Assembly: GCA_035995185.1 (NCBI GenBank) | Contig: DASYKT010000031.1 | Location: 248,001 to 312,000, forward strand | Length of the DNA stretch: 64,000 bases | DNA from: DASYKT01 sp035995185 | Lineage (GTDB): Bacteria > Acidobacteriota > Blastocatellia > Pyrinomonadales > Pyrinomonadaceae | Reading direction: 5' to 3' | Shown: piece by piece, positions 50,030-60,979 of the stretch | How positions within the stretch are numbered: position 1 is the first letter of the stretch | Layout of the letters: the number at the start of each line of letters is the position of its first letter | The notes under the pieces: generated by a model | Databases searched by the model: none | What the model saw: only the letters and a program-made list of their open reading frames with translations | What the model was told of the DNA's origin: nothing | Program-made: the position numbers and the translations under genes

Positions 50030-50857
50030 TTAGTTGTAGTTTAGAAAGTCTGTGTGGTTAGCCGCGCAGGCTTTCTTGTGTATAGCGTCCGGTGTGTTCA
50101 TCTGTAAGCTCAGATGCGGACGTTTTCGGTTATAAGTATCGATCGACTGCTTGATAAGCAGTTCGAGTTCCTTACCGGTATTGCATTTCTCGGTCAGGAA
50201 TTCTTGTTTCAGGATTCCATTGACGCGTTCGGCCAGGGCATTCTGGTAACAGTCGTAGCCATCGGTCATCGAAGGCGTGATGTTATGCCTGCGCAATTCG
50301 TTTTGATAGACAGATGAGGCGTATTGCAGCCCGCGGTCGGAATGATGGATCAGCGGCTGATCGCTCATTCGGTTCTTCGCCGCCATCTTTAGTGCTTCCA
50401 CCACACTTTCCGCGCTCAAGTCGTCGCTTAAGTGATAGCCCATTATCCGGCGGCTGAAAGCATCCGTCACCAGCGACAGATAATGCGTCCGCTCACGGCT
50501 TTTGACATATGTGATGTCAGAGACAAATACTTCTTCGACACGTCCTGCCTTCCTTCCCAGCAGCAGGTTCGGATGCTTTCTGAGCCAGTGCTTCGAATAA
50601 GTCGTTCTCGTGTAGTTCGTCTTGCGTTTGATCAACAAATGCTGCGCTCTGAGGTAAGAAAACAAACCGTCGCGGCCGATCTTTAACTTTTTCGCCGCAA
50701 ACTCATCTCTGAGCAGATGATACAGCTTTCGCGTTCCTAATCGAGGCATCTCCATCCGCACCGGCATCACAAGTTCCTTTACCTGTGACAGTTCTGCGCG
50801 CCGCTGTATCAGCCGGCCTTCTGCCTGATACAAACTCTGACGGCTTATCCCAAACAC
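50030..50857 (-). CDS. IS3-family transposase OrfB (DDE domain)
   Basis: 275 residues from the ATG at 50857. By -1 frameshift at 50923-50929 it is joined to OrfA through RRRQRNKGASLSRSCRVFGI, giving the active OrfAB transposase. Seen: a HTH_21-like segment (RLGTRKLYHLLRDEFAAKKL), then an rve integrase core with catalytic Asp in VSDITYV, Asp in HHSDRGLQY and Glu in NALAERVNGILKQEF. The C-terminal NRKRPHLSLQMNTP is typical. Full length with no stop. Confidence 0.95.
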   Translation of the reverse strand: MFGISRQSLYQAEGRLIQRRAELSQVKELVMPVRMEMPRLGTRKLYHLLRDEFAAKKLKIGRDGLFSYLRAQHLLIKRKTNYTRTTYSKHWLRKHPNLLLGRKAGRVEEVFVSDITYVKSRERTHYLSLVTDAFSRRIMGYHLSDDLSAESVVEALKMAAKNRMSDQPLIHHSDRGLQYASSVYQNELRRHNITPSMTDGYDCYQNALAERVNGILKQEFLTEKCNTGKELELLIKQSIDTYNRKRPHLSLQMNTPDAIHKKACAANHTDFLNYN

Positions 50858-50871
50858 ACGGCACGAACGGC

Positions 50872-51273
50872 TCAGACTTGCTCCTTTGTTCCGCTGTCTT
50901 CGTCGGACCGTCCCTCCAAATACTTTTTTCGCAGTCCTGCTCCATAATCACGGTCCATCACATCCACCATTTCATTCAATATCTCATTCTTCAATCGCTC
51001 GTCCGACAACTCCCGCTCCAATCGCCTGATCTGCTGCTGCGGCGTCTCCTTCTCTTTACTCCTCATCCCCTGCACCTCCGCTCGTCTCCAGTCTAACGAA
51101 CCATGCCTGCGCAGCCAAACCAGCACTGTACTCCGTCCCTGGATACCGTATCTCTTCTGTGCCTCCTTATACGTCAGCTCGCCCTTTTCCACTTGCGAAA
51201 CCACCCCCAACTTAAAAGCCAGTCCATAATCTCGCTGCGTTCGCTTAACTCTTTTATTAACTCTCGCTTCCAT
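50872..51273 (-). CDS. IS3-family OrfA (HTH protein)
   Basis: 133 residues. Helix-turn-helix of the IS3 type (FKLGVVSQVEKGELTYKEAQ, KRYGIQGRSTVLVWLRRHGS), then a leucine-zipper-like coiled coil (QQQIRRLERELSDERLKNEI) needed for multimer formation. OrfA made without frameshifting usually acts as a repressor of transposition. The A6G slippery heptamer is inside the end of this frame (RKKYLEG), followed by a GGAGGG sequence a few bases downstream that may stimulate slippage. Confidence 0.93.
   Translation of the reverse strand: MEARVNKRVKRTQRDYGLAFKLGVVSQVEKGELTYKEAQKRYGIQGRSTVLVWLRRHGSLDWRRAEVQGMRSKEKETPQQQIRRLERELSDERLKNEILNEMVDVMDRDYGAGLRKKYLEGRSDEDSGTKEQV
50923..50929 (-). other. Programmed -1 ribosomal frameshift site (A-AAA-AAG)
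   Basis: On the minus strand CGA-AAA-AAG in the orfA frame gives the classic slippery heptamer A-AAA-AAG. Slipping back one base joins the orfB frame with no stop. A GGAGGG follows about six bases downstream. Confidence 0.85.
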
Positions 51274-51329
51274 AAATAAGTCGCCTTTCTGTCAACTCAT
51301 TTCAGGACGAGACATAAAAAGCAGATAAA

Positions 51330-51351
51330 AAGCCCGCTCAAATAGGCGGGC
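51330..51351 (-). terminator. Intrinsic terminator of clpX
   Basis: On the minus strand GCCCGC, eight-base loop, GCGGGC, then TTTTT. The right end of the IS lies only about 15 bases past it. Confidence 0.88.
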
Positions 51352-51379
51352 CTTTTAATAGGTTCTTAAAGTTTATTAC

Positions 51380-52627
<1,248 letters not shown>

Positions 52628-52721
52628 ATATGAGTTTTTTAAAGCCGGGTAATTCCCCGAAAGCTAACTTACCTCAACATTTACCCGTTAGCAAATGCAC
52701 CGAGACCCGCATTTTTGAGGA

Positions 52722-53306
52722 TTATTCGCGATGCTCGATCACTTCGTCGATGATGCCGTATTCCTTGGCCTGAATGGCGGACATGATACGGTCGCGTTCG
52801 ACGTCGCTTTCGATCTGGTCGAAAGGCTGGCCGGTGTGATTGGACAGGATCCTCGAGGTTACTTCGCGCATGCGCAAAATTTCCTCGGCCATGATACGAA
52901 CGTCCGTCGCCTGTCCCGAAGCGCCGCCCGAAGGCTGGTGGATCAATATCCTGGAATGGGGCAGCGCAAAACGCTTGCCTTTGGTTCCCGCCGCCAGCAG
53001 CAGCGCCGCCATCGAAGCACACTGCCCGACGCAGATCGTCGTGACGTCGTTGCGAATGAACTGGATAGTGTCGTAAATGGCCATTCCGGCGGTGATCGAA
53101 CCGCCCGGCGAATTTATGTAGATATTGATATCGCGTTCCGGGTCTTCGGCTTCGAGAAACAGAAGCTGAGCGACGATCAGGTTAGCCATCATATCGTCGA
53201 CCGGCGTGCCTAAAAAGATAATGCTGTCTTTGAGCAGGCGGGAATAGATATCAAATGCCCGTTCACCTCGCGAGGTTTGTTCGACTACCATTGGAACTAA
53301 TGCCAT
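52722..53306 (-). CDS. clpP: ATP-dependent Clp protease proteolytic subunit
   Basis: 194 residues. Serine protease of the Clp machine. Motifs: YINSPGGSITAGMAIYDTIQ, VGQCASMAALLLAAGTKGKR with the catalytic Ser in CASM, PHSRILIHQPSGGASGQATD with the His, and the Asp in SDVERDRIMSA. The residue before the Ser triplet is Cys, where Ala is common, but the catalytic set is complete. Between clpX and tig, about 130 bases from tig. Confidence 0.97.
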   Translation of the reverse strand: MALVPMVVEQTSRGERAFDIYSRLLKDSIIFLGTPVDDMMANLIVAQLLFLEAEDPERDINIYINSPGGSITAGMAIYDTIQFIRNDVTTICVGQCASMAALLLAAGTKGKRFALPHSRILIHQPSGGASGQATDVRIMAEEILRMREVTSRILSNHTGQPFDQIESDVERDRIMSAIQAKEYGIIDEVIEHRE

Positions 53307-53435
53307 ATAAACTCTCTACCTTACCTTTTCAATGTTGATTGTTAATTCAGACACGGTAAAAACGCGGGACAAAAATGACGATCGACTCGTTGCCGACAGT
53401 GAGATTCTACAACTATTTCCGCGAAAACCTCAAAC

Positions 53436-54965
53436 CTACTCCGGGGCTTTTTCCTCGTCCTTTTTCTTACCGGCGGGTTTATCCTTAGCCGGCGCTTTTG
53501 GCTTTTTCGGCTTGTCCCCGGCCTTTTCGGCTTTTTTAGCCTTTGCGGGTTTGGTTTCCTCTGTATTTTCAGCAGTTTCGCTCCCGTCTCCTTCACCAGC
53601 TTTCGTGACTTCTTCACCTTCTGCGTCCGTTATTTCCGGGACCTGGCTCGGGTCGATCCATTCGCCATCGGTGATTTTGGCACTATCGAGAAGGGCGTCA
53701 ACCGCTTTGCGGCTGCGCAGGCGATCGTTGATATTTGCCTCGCCGCCATGCTTTTCCAGGTGAGACTTGACTTCCTCGACCGTGACGCGGGAATTGGCCG
53801 CCATCATCTCGATCTCATGGTCGATCTCTTCCTGTTTTACCTCGACTTTTTCCGCTTCGGCGATCTTTTCCAGCAGCATCGCGCCGCGCACGTCGCGCTC
53901 GGCCTGCGGCAGCATCTGGTTATAGACCATCTGCCAAAAATCCTTATTGGCGGCATTGGGGTCCATTCCCTGCTGCATCATATTTTGCGCAAAGTTGTTG
54001 ACCAGGCCCTTGGCCTGCGAATCTTTGAGCATCGACGGCACTTCAAAATCGTATTTTTCGACTAGGATGTTGATCAATTCCGAACGCAGCTTGTTATCGG
54101 CTTCGATCTTGGAAACGTATTCCATATCGTCGCGCAGTTTGCGGCGCAGGTCTTTAATTGATTCGAAACCTTCTTCAAGGCTTTTCGCCCATTCGTCATC
54201 AGCTTCGGGAAGTTCGATCCGTCCCACGCCTTTGATCCTGGCGGTATATTCGACCTTTTTTCCCGCCAGGCCGGGAGAGGTAAATTCCGCCGGGTAATCG
54301 ACGACAAAAGTTTTTTCCTGATCGGGCTCAACGCCGACCAATGCGTCATTAAAAGCTTTTTCAATTCTTTCATCACCGAGTTTGATCTCGATATTTTCGA
54401 CCGAAACCGGCTCGGCCGCAGGATCATCGACAAAAGTTCCGTTCAGATCGACGATCACGGTGTCGCCAAGCTCGGCCTTGTGATCATCCATCGGGATCAG
54501 CGTGGCCATCGACTTGCGGCGCTCGTCAATGATCTCATCGATCTCGTTTTCATCTACCGGGCGAAGTCGGCGAACGCCTTCGAGCCCCTTGTATTCGGGC
54601 ATCGGAACTTCCGGCATCACTTCGACATGAACGTGGAGCGAAACGGATTCCGACCCGTCGAGTTTGGCGGTTTTAATGTCTTCAAAATGTATCTCGGGCT
54701 CTCTGAGAGGATTGAGGTTATTTTCCTTGATCGCCTCCGCCACCTGATCGGGCAAGATCTCGCGCAGCACGTCGTTAAAGATCTGATCCTTGAACCTGGT
54801 CTTTATGATATCGACCGGCGCAAAACCTTTGCGGAAACCCGGCACCTGCGCCATCGAAGCATATTTTTTAGCGACCGTCTGATAAACCGGTTTGATAACG
54901 TCGGCTTCGATCTCGATCTTGATCTCTTTTTGAGTCGGGGAGATATCTTTTAATTCTGTCTTCAT
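53436..54965 (-). CDS. tig: Trigger factor (ribosome-bound chaperone) with long basic tail
   Basis: 509 residues, about 60-70 longer than usual. The N-terminal ribosome-binding domain has the signature PGFRKGFAPVDIIKTRF. Then the PPIase (FKBP) domain (LGDTVIVDLNGTFVDDPAAE) and the C-terminal helical arms (MLLEKIAEAEKVEVKQEEID). After about residue 440 there is a low-complexity Lys/Ala/Pro/Glu tail (TKPAKAKKAEKAGDKPKKPK, then APAKDKPAGKKK). The ribosome signature normally reads G-F-R-x-G-x-x-P, which is kept. It heads the tig-clpP-clpX cluster. Confidence 0.96.
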   Translation of the reverse strand: MKTELKDISPTQKEIKIEIEADVIKPVYQTVAKKYASMAQVPGFRKGFAPVDIIKTRFKDQIFNDVLREILPDQVAEAIKENNLNPLREPEIHFEDIKTAKLDGSESVSLHVHVEVMPEVPMPEYKGLEGVRRLRPVDENEIDEIIDERRKSMATLIPMDDHKAELGDTVIVDLNGTFVDDPAAEPVSVENIEIKLGDERIEKAFNDALVGVEPDQEKTFVVDYPAEFTSPGLAGKKVEYTARIKGVGRIELPEADDEWAKSLEEGFESIKDLRRKLRDDMEYVSKIEADNKLRSELINILVEKYDFEVPSMLKDSQAKGLVNNFAQNMMQQGMDPNAANKDFWQMVYNQMLPQAERDVRGAMLLEKIAEAEKVEVKQEEIDHEIEMMAANSRVTVEEVKSHLEKHGGEANINDRLRSRKAVDALLDSAKITDGEWIDPSQVPEITDAEGEEVTKAGEGDGSETAENTEETKPAKAKKAEKAGDKPKKPKAPAKDKPAGKKKDEEKAPE

Positions 54966-55019
54966 TAAATATAAACCCGTCAGAATATAGACGGGATAAC
55001 CTTTCTAATATACGGCCCT

Positions 55020-55085
55020 AATATATGGCGCCTGGAGCGCACAATTTATTGTGCAAAGATGCCGAATAAATTCGGCGCTCCGACA
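55020..55085. repeat. Palindromes between tig and tRNA-Leu
   Basis: TGGAGCGCACAATTTATTGT, then GC, followed by GCCGAATAAATTCGGC and GCTCCGA. The GCACAATTTATTGTGC word also occurs at 49886-49905. Confidence 0.8.
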
Positions 55086-55113
55086 TCCTTTTCGCCTTTT
55101 CGCTTGTGAATTC

Positions 55114-55198
55114 TGGTGCCGAGGGCGAGACTCGAACTCGCACGTCTTTCGACGCTAGATCCTAAGTCTAGTGCGTCTGCCAATTTCGCCACCTCGGC
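55114..55198 (-). tRNA. tRNA-Leu (anticodon UAG)
   Basis: 85 bases with encoded CCA. Acceptor GCCGAGG/CCTCGGC, discriminator A. The anticodon arm CTAGA-CTTAGGA-TCTAG gives anticodon TAG. A long variable arm (CGTC-GAAA-GACG) and T loop GTTCGAG fit class II tRNA-Leu. Confidence 0.96.
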
Positions 55199-55254
55199 AA
55201 TAGCGCAAACAATGAATTTATCGGATTATCCGGGCAATGTCTAGCGAGGCCTAA

Positions 55255-55378
55255 AGCTGTGGTGCTGTATCAAATAACCATTCGGAATAGATAAAAGCTG
55301 ATAGATGATAACTGAGAGATTCGATCTATTATCTGTCATCTATCAGTTATCATCTATTCCGAACGCGAGATAATACAG
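55255..55378. repeat. Long AT-rich inverted repeat, GATAACTGATAGAT family
   Basis: AAGCTGTGGTGCTG then an imperfect palindrome: AATAGATAAAAGCTGATAGA, then TGATAACTGAGAG, faces TCTATCAGTTATCATCTATT, then CCGAA. A second copy with the same flanking words is at 62845-62990. Confidence 0.85.
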
Positions 55379-55384
55379 CCTAAG

Positions 55385-55415
55385 TCCTTGACTTTTTTGG
55401 TCAGGGGATTTTTTA
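55385..55415 (+). terminator. Intrinsic-terminator-like hairpin ahead of murE
   Basis: TCCTTGAC, loop TTTTTTG, GTCAGGGGA, then TTTTTTATT. It is oriented to stop rightward transcripts, but no rightward gene lies immediately upstream. It may be insulation or a leader attenuator of murE. Confidence 0.5.
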
Positions 55416-55447
55416 TTGACGTGTAAGATCTCTAGCCGGGAACATAA

Positions 55448-56941
<1,494 letters not shown>

Positions 56942-57125
56942 TCGTAGCGCCAGCGTCTCGCCGTCAGATCCTCCGAAAAATAGGTCTAAAGATAAAATTA
57001 GCGCTCTTGTTTAGTGCATTTAGTGTGATTCGTGGTTAAGCTTTTAGTTCATTATGTTAGACACTGTAAGAGCTTAACCACGAATCACACCAAAAACACG
57101 AAACCACTAGCTAAAGCTAGTGGCA
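56942..57125. repeat. Mixed palindromes after murE
   Basis: CGCCAGCGTCTCGCC near 56946 (GC-rich family). Then an imperfect inverted repeat: TAGTGTGATTCGTGGTTAAG near 57020-57040 faces CTTAACCACGAATCACACCA near 57070-57090. Then CCACTAGCTAAAGCTAGTGG at 57103-57122, as at 31672. Confidence 0.75.
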
Positions 57126-57140
57126 ATTTAAAGACCGGGA

Positions 57141-57473
57141 TCAATCGTCCCTGAGCGTATCGACAAATTTTTCGAGAAAATCTTTCTGGCCTTCGCTGAG
57201 TTCGATAAATCTTACGCCGAAGCCGATCTCAAAGACGTGATTGACGACCTCGCCCCAGAGCTGGAGTTTTTTGCCGCTCGGCATGGGGAAAAGTATCTTT
57301 ACATTTTCGCCGTCGTCGACTTCGCCTGAGCAGAGCACAAAACACCCGTAGACGCTGATATCATTGATCACGCCGGGTTTTCTGCCGACCATGCCTTCCC
57401 ATTCCACTTCGATACTGACAGTGAATCGCTCGCTGAACCGGCGGTCGTCTCCGCTTCTTCTCTCTTTATTCAT
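57141..57473 (-). CDS. PilZ domain protein
   Basis: 110 residues. The c-di-GMP-binding RxxxR is present near the N-terminus (GDDRRFSERF) and the second part as INDISVYGCFV (D/N-x-S-x-x-G). The beta-barrel continues with LFPMPSGKKLQLWGEVVNHV and GFGVRFIELSEGQK. Stand-alone PilZ proteins act as c-di-GMP receptors that bind other proteins. The first arginines could also bind in GDDRR. Convergent with murE, upstream of the permease. Confidence 0.93.
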   Translation of the reverse strand: MNKERRSGDDRRFSERFTVSIEVEWEGMVGRKPGVINDISVYGCFVLCSGEVDDGENVKILFPMPSGKKLQLWGEVVNHVFEIGFGVRFIELSEGQKDFLEKFVDTLRDD

Positions 57474-57486
57474 TAAATAAATTTGG

Positions 57487-59031
57487 CTAGTTTTCAGGTT
57501 CGGACTTTGTGGGCTCGGCGTTTTGACGCCAATTAAAATAATAATAAAACGGCAAACCTAAAGCAATAAGAAAAAGTCCGCGGACGGATGGCGAGAAAAT
57601 GATGGCATTCAGTCCCGTAAAATATTGCTGTTCCTTTATCAATGCCAAACCGGGGGCAAAATCGGTCGCCACCGTCTGGATCAGCAGCCCCACCGCCACA
57701 AATAAGAACACCACCGGAATGATCGGATACCCGAATGCCTTATACGGGCGCTCGGCATTGGGTTCTTTCTTGCGGAAAACAAAAATGGACGATGTGACCA
57801 GCGCATAGAATATCCACGAACCGAAGATCACATAATCCGTCAGCGAGTCGAAAGAGCCGGAGAGCGCCAGAATGCTTGCCCAGACGCCCTGCGCTACCAG
57901 CGAACGGACCGGAACGTGTGTCACCGACAGCTTGCTCAGAGCTTTTGGAAAGTAGCGGTCTTTTGCCATCGCATACGAAACGCGCGAGCCGGCCAGAATA
58001 GATGTGTGCAAGGTGCCCAGCGAAGAAAGCATCAGCCCGATGGTAAACAGCGCCACGCAGATCCCGGTGGCAAACGTCGCAACGTCACCGGCGAAAAATT
58101 TAGAGACGATAACCTTGGCCACCGAAGAATCTTTTGACACCGAGGCTATCGACGTGGGATCGAGCAGGTAAAAATACCCGATGTGGACAAATACGTAGAG
58201 AATGATCACCAGGATCGTGCTGCCGATGATGGCGATGGGAATGTTGCGTTTCGGGTCTTTTACTTCCCCGGCCACAAAGGTCAGGTTATTCCAGCCGTCA
58301 TATCCCCAGAGCGCGCCGAGCATTGCCGCGCCGAACCCGGCGAGGAAAGAATAATTTGCCGAACCGAACCGGACGGAAGCATTCACGCCTTCGCAAACGC
58401 CGCCGGCCTCGGTCATTCCGAAATGTCCGAAATTTCCGCCGCTGACAAAAAGAAAAGCCCCGAAACCGACGAACACTATCAAAGCGATCTTGACGAAGGT
58501 CAAAAAGGACGCAACCTGGCCGCTGAATGAAACCGAGCCGCAGTTGATCGCGGTAAAGACCACGATCATCAGGATAGCCAGCAGCTGAAGCGACGTTATT
58601 TCAAAAGTCGAACCGAACAGGTTTGTTTGCAGCAGCGTCTTTTTTAACCCGCCCCCGAAAAAATCATTTAACCCGATCGCGAATACCACGGCGACCGAGG
58701 CCTGCGCGCCGGCCTTGGCGATAAATATCTGCATCCAGCCGAAAAGAAAACTCCACAAGCCGCCGTAAGCATCGCGCAGGAAAACATATTCGCCGCCGGC
58801 TTCGGGTTTCATCGCGGTCAGCTCGGCGTAGGTCAGCGCCCCGGCCAGCGACAAAAGCCCCGCCGCGATCCACGCGATCAGCACCCATTCGGCGCTGCCT
58901 AAATTGCAGGTCATCACGCGCGCTTTGAGAAAAACACCGGTGCCGATGACGTTGCCGATGATCACGGAGATCGCCGCGATCAGGCCCAGCCCGCGAATTA
59001 AATGCGCATGATTTGAAGTATTGGCGGCCAT
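57487..59031 (-). CDS. APC-family amino acid permease
   Basis: About 514 residues from the ATG at 59031; one at 59046 is also possible. Twelve or so membrane helices. The first holds the APC substrate loop GNVIGTGVFLKARV (G-x-G-T-G). Others: WVLIAWIAAGLLSLAGALTY, then AELTAMKPEAGGEYVFLRDA (the PEAGGEY family signature). WSFLFGWMQIFIAKAGAQAS follows. Most similar in layout to L-type/serine-threonine exchangers and cationic amino acid carriers. The substrate is uncertain. PilZ gene 14 bases downstream, same direction. Confidence 0.93.
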   Translation of the reverse strand: MAANTSNHAHLIRGLGLIAAISVIIGNVIGTGVFLKARVMTCNLGSAEWVLIAWIAAGLLSLAGALTYAELTAMKPEAGGEYVFLRDAYGGLWSFLFGWMQIFIAKAGAQASVAVVFAIGLNDFFGGGLKKTLLQTNLFGSTFEITSLQLLAILMIVVFTAINCGSVSFSGQVASFLTFVKIALIVFVGFGAFLFVSGGNFGHFGMTEAGGVCEGVNASVRFGSANYSFLAGFGAAMLGALWGYDGWNNLTFVAGEVKDPKRNIPIAIIGSTILVIILYVFVHIGYFYLLDPTSIASVSKDSSVAKVIVSKFFAGDVATFATGICVALFTIGLMLSSLGTLHTSILAGSRVSYAMAKDRYFPKALSKLSVTHVPVRSLVAQGVWASILALSGSFDSLTDYVIFGSWIFYALVTSSIFVFRKKEPNAERPYKAFGYPIIPVVFLFVAVGLLIQTVATDFAPGLALIKEQQYFTGLNAIIFSPSVRGLFLIALGLPFYYYFNWRQNAEPTKSEPEN

Positions 59032-59089
59032 AGAAAAAGTGTTCAAAGATTAACACGAATAAGCTTTTAGCGAAATAATAATCCGGCGC

Positions 59090-59225
59090 TCTTTACCGGG
59101 AGCGCGGACGCACGCGTCCGCCGGCAGCCAAGAAATTTATAGGACACGGGTCTAACGGATAAAACAGATCTGCACGGATTTTCAGATCAGTTTAAATCTG
59201 TCCGATCCGTATTATCCGTGTGCTA
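59090..59225. repeat. Palindromes between permease and pabB
   Basis: GGGAGCGCGGACGCACGCGT, then CCGCC, near 59098, and an imperfect inverted repeat AACGGATAAAACAGATCTGC, then ACGGATT, facing AATCTGTCCGATCCGTATTA, then TCCGTG. Related to the ATAACACGAAT family in layout. Confidence 0.7.
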
Positions 59226-59303
59226 TTCGACGCTGCGCGTTCATACGGACCGCGCATCCGCTCCCAGTACAACCCATTTATGCTAGTCTATTGGCGAGAA
59301 AAA

Positions 59304-60623
59304 ATGCGCCAGGTCAATCTTTCCGCCGAAGAATTAGTAAAGGCTTTGCTGAATTTGGATACGTCGGCAAACCTTTGCCTGCTGGACAGTTGCGGGGTAG
59401 GCTATGGTAATTCCCATTTGCTCGTGGCCGGCATTGACCCGGTGGAAGTTTGCCGCATTGAAGGCGCGTCCGGTGAAGAAACTCTTCGGCTGCTGGATAA
59501 AAAATTAAGTTCCTATCCGGGAGCGGCGGCCGTCTTTACGCTCTCTTACCCGCTCGGATTAAAACTCGAAAATATAGACACCAGGCACACTAAAGAAACG
59601 GAGCCCGACATCTGGATCGCTTTTTTTGACACGCTGGTAACGCACGATTACCGTAGCGGTAAAACTTATTTATCAAACGAAAATAATGATGAAGACCGGC
59701 TGTCGGGAGCCGAACGGATTTTGCTGGATGCTGCAGGCAGCGCCGCCAAGACTGAAAATATTTCCGGGGATGTTTCTCGTGTTACTTCAAATATCAGCAA
59801 GGACGATTATCTCGCCGCGGTTACGCTGGGGAAAAAATATATCCAGGCGGGCGACACCTATCAGATAAATCTGACGCGGCAGATGCGCGCCGATCTGCCG
59901 GCTTCGCTAAGCCCGGAGCGGATATTTCAAAACCTGAGACATAATTACCCGGCGCCTTTTTCGGCTTTTATCCGCCGCGGCGCAGACACCGTCGTCAGCG
60001 CTTCGCCCGAGCGCTTTTTGCGGGTTGAAGATATAGACGGCAAACGGATCGTCCGCACGCGCCCGATAAAAGGGACGCGGCCGCGCGGCAGCAGCAGCGA
60101 AGAAGACGAGCGGTTGAAAAAGGAATTGCTCGCCAGCGAAAAGGACCGCGCCGAAAACGTGATGATCGTCGACCTGCTGCGAAACGACCTCGGGCGCGTT
60201 TGCGAATTCGGCACGGTCGAGGTCGAGGAGCTTTGCGCGCTTGAAGAACACCCGACGTTTTTTAATCTCGTCTCTGCCATTCGCGGTGAATTGCGCGCCG
60301 AGATCGGCTTTACCGACCTGCTCAGAGCAGTTTTCCCCTGCGGTTCGATCACGGGCGCGCCAAAGATCAAAACCATGCGCATCATCGACGAGATCGAAAC
60401 GGAGTCGCGCGGGCTTTCGATGGGCGCGATCGGTTATATCGGTTTTGACGGTACGATCGACATGAGCGTGGCCATCAGGACGATGACCGTGCGCGGCAGC
60501 GAAGCCGTCTTCAATGTCGGCGGCGGCATAGTCATCGATAGCGTTCCCGAACTCGAATACGAAGAAACCCTCGTCAAGGCAAAGGCGCTGTTAAGCGCGA
60601 TCAATGGGAGATTAAGCAATTAA
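59304..60623 (+). CDS. pabB: Aminodeoxychorismate synthase component I
   Basis: About 440 residues. The ATG at 59304 follows GGCGAG; the one at 59280 is possible. The N-terminal half is short and unlike TrpE's regulatory loops (LNLDTSANLCLLDSCGVGYG). The chorismate-binding half has QAGDTYQINLTRQMRADLPA, SPERFLRVED, RTRPIKGTRPRG, AENVMIVDLLRNDLGRVCEF, FPCGSITGAPKIKTMRIIDE and the last NVGGGIVIDSVPELEYEETL. PIKGT marks the PabB/TrpE family, and QINLTR with the short regulatory part points to PabB. PabA is not adjacent. First step of para-aminobenzoate and folate synthesis. Confidence 0.92.
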   Translation: MRQVNLSAEELVKALLNLDTSANLCLLDSCGVGYGNSHLLVAGIDPVEVCRIEGASGEETLRLLDKKLSSYPGAAAVFTLSYPLGLKLENIDTRHTKETEPDIWIAFFDTLVTHDYRSGKTYLSNENNDEDRLSGAERILLDAAGSAAKTENISGDVSRVTSNISKDDYLAAVTLGKKYIQAGDTYQINLTRQMRADLPASLSPERIFQNLRHNYPAPFSAFIRRGADTVVSASPERFLRVEDIDGKRIVRTRPIKGTRPRGSSSEEDERLKKELLASEKDRAENVMIVDLLRNDLGRVCEFGTVEVEELCALEEHPTFFNLVSAIRGELRAEIGFTDLLRAVFPCGSITGAPKIKTMRIIDEIETESRGLSMGAIGYIGFDGTIDMSVAIRTMTVRGSEAVFNVGGGIVIDSVPELEYEETLVKAKALLSAINGRLSN

Positions 60624-60701
60624 CATAGTCGAAAAAGTGTAAGACGATCGCCGGTTAACCGGCATATTGGACATTCGTTTCGTGTTAGAATAGGAAAAGT
60701 T

Positions 60702-60974
60702 ATGAACGGGCAATACATTTTAAGCGACTATTTAGAGCGTGCCCTGGCGCAGGCGGAATACGACAAATTGGAAGATAACACTTTTTTTGGACGTGTTTCC
60801 TCGTGTAAAGGCGTAGTCGCTTTCGCCGCGACTTTGCGGGAATGTGAAAGCGAATTGCGTTCCGCGCTGGAGGATTGGGTTTTGGTGGGATTAAAACTGG
60901 GACATCCGATGCCCGTTCTGGACACTATAAACCTGAACAAGGAAGCGGAATATGAGCCGGTGGAATCCTTGTAA
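60702..60974 (+). CDS. HicB-like antitoxin
   Basis: 90 residues with an AGGAAAA ribosome site. The HicB-type partial RNase H-like fold: EYDKLEDNTFFGRVSSCKGV (pairs with F-x-A-x-v-p-e-l-p-G in classic HicB), VAFAATLRECESELRSALED (T-x-x-E-A-x-x-x-x-x-E-A helix) and a C-terminal HTH-less tail (GHPMPVLDTINLNKEAE). The likely HicA toxin gene begins five bases after its stop. Order hicB-hicA is the less common one. Confidence 0.68.
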   Translation: MNGQYILSDYLERALAQAEYDKLEDNTFFGRVSSCKGVVAFAATLRECESELRSALEDWVLVGLKLGHPMPVLDTINLNKEAEYEPVESL

Positions 60975-60979
60975 ACGAA

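Larger units (their letters stand above)
50001..51314 (-). mobile_element. IS3-family insertion sequence, complete, with programmed frameshift
   Basis: About 1.3 kb. The ends are imperfect inverted repeats starting TG: left TGAGTCGTCCTGAAATAGGT, then TGACA; right end read inward TGTCTCGTCCTGAAATGAGT, then TGACA. It holds orfA and orfB transcribed leftward, overlapping through an A6G slippery site at 50923-50929. Both frames are open and the DDE residues are present, so it could be active. Flanks are not identical (ATC left, TAA right), so no target duplication is seen. Confidence 0.93.

Noticed and set aside
49998..51317. Target-site duplication around the IS
   Set aside because: Left flank ends ATC and right flank begins TAA, so no short direct repeat is present at either tested boundary.
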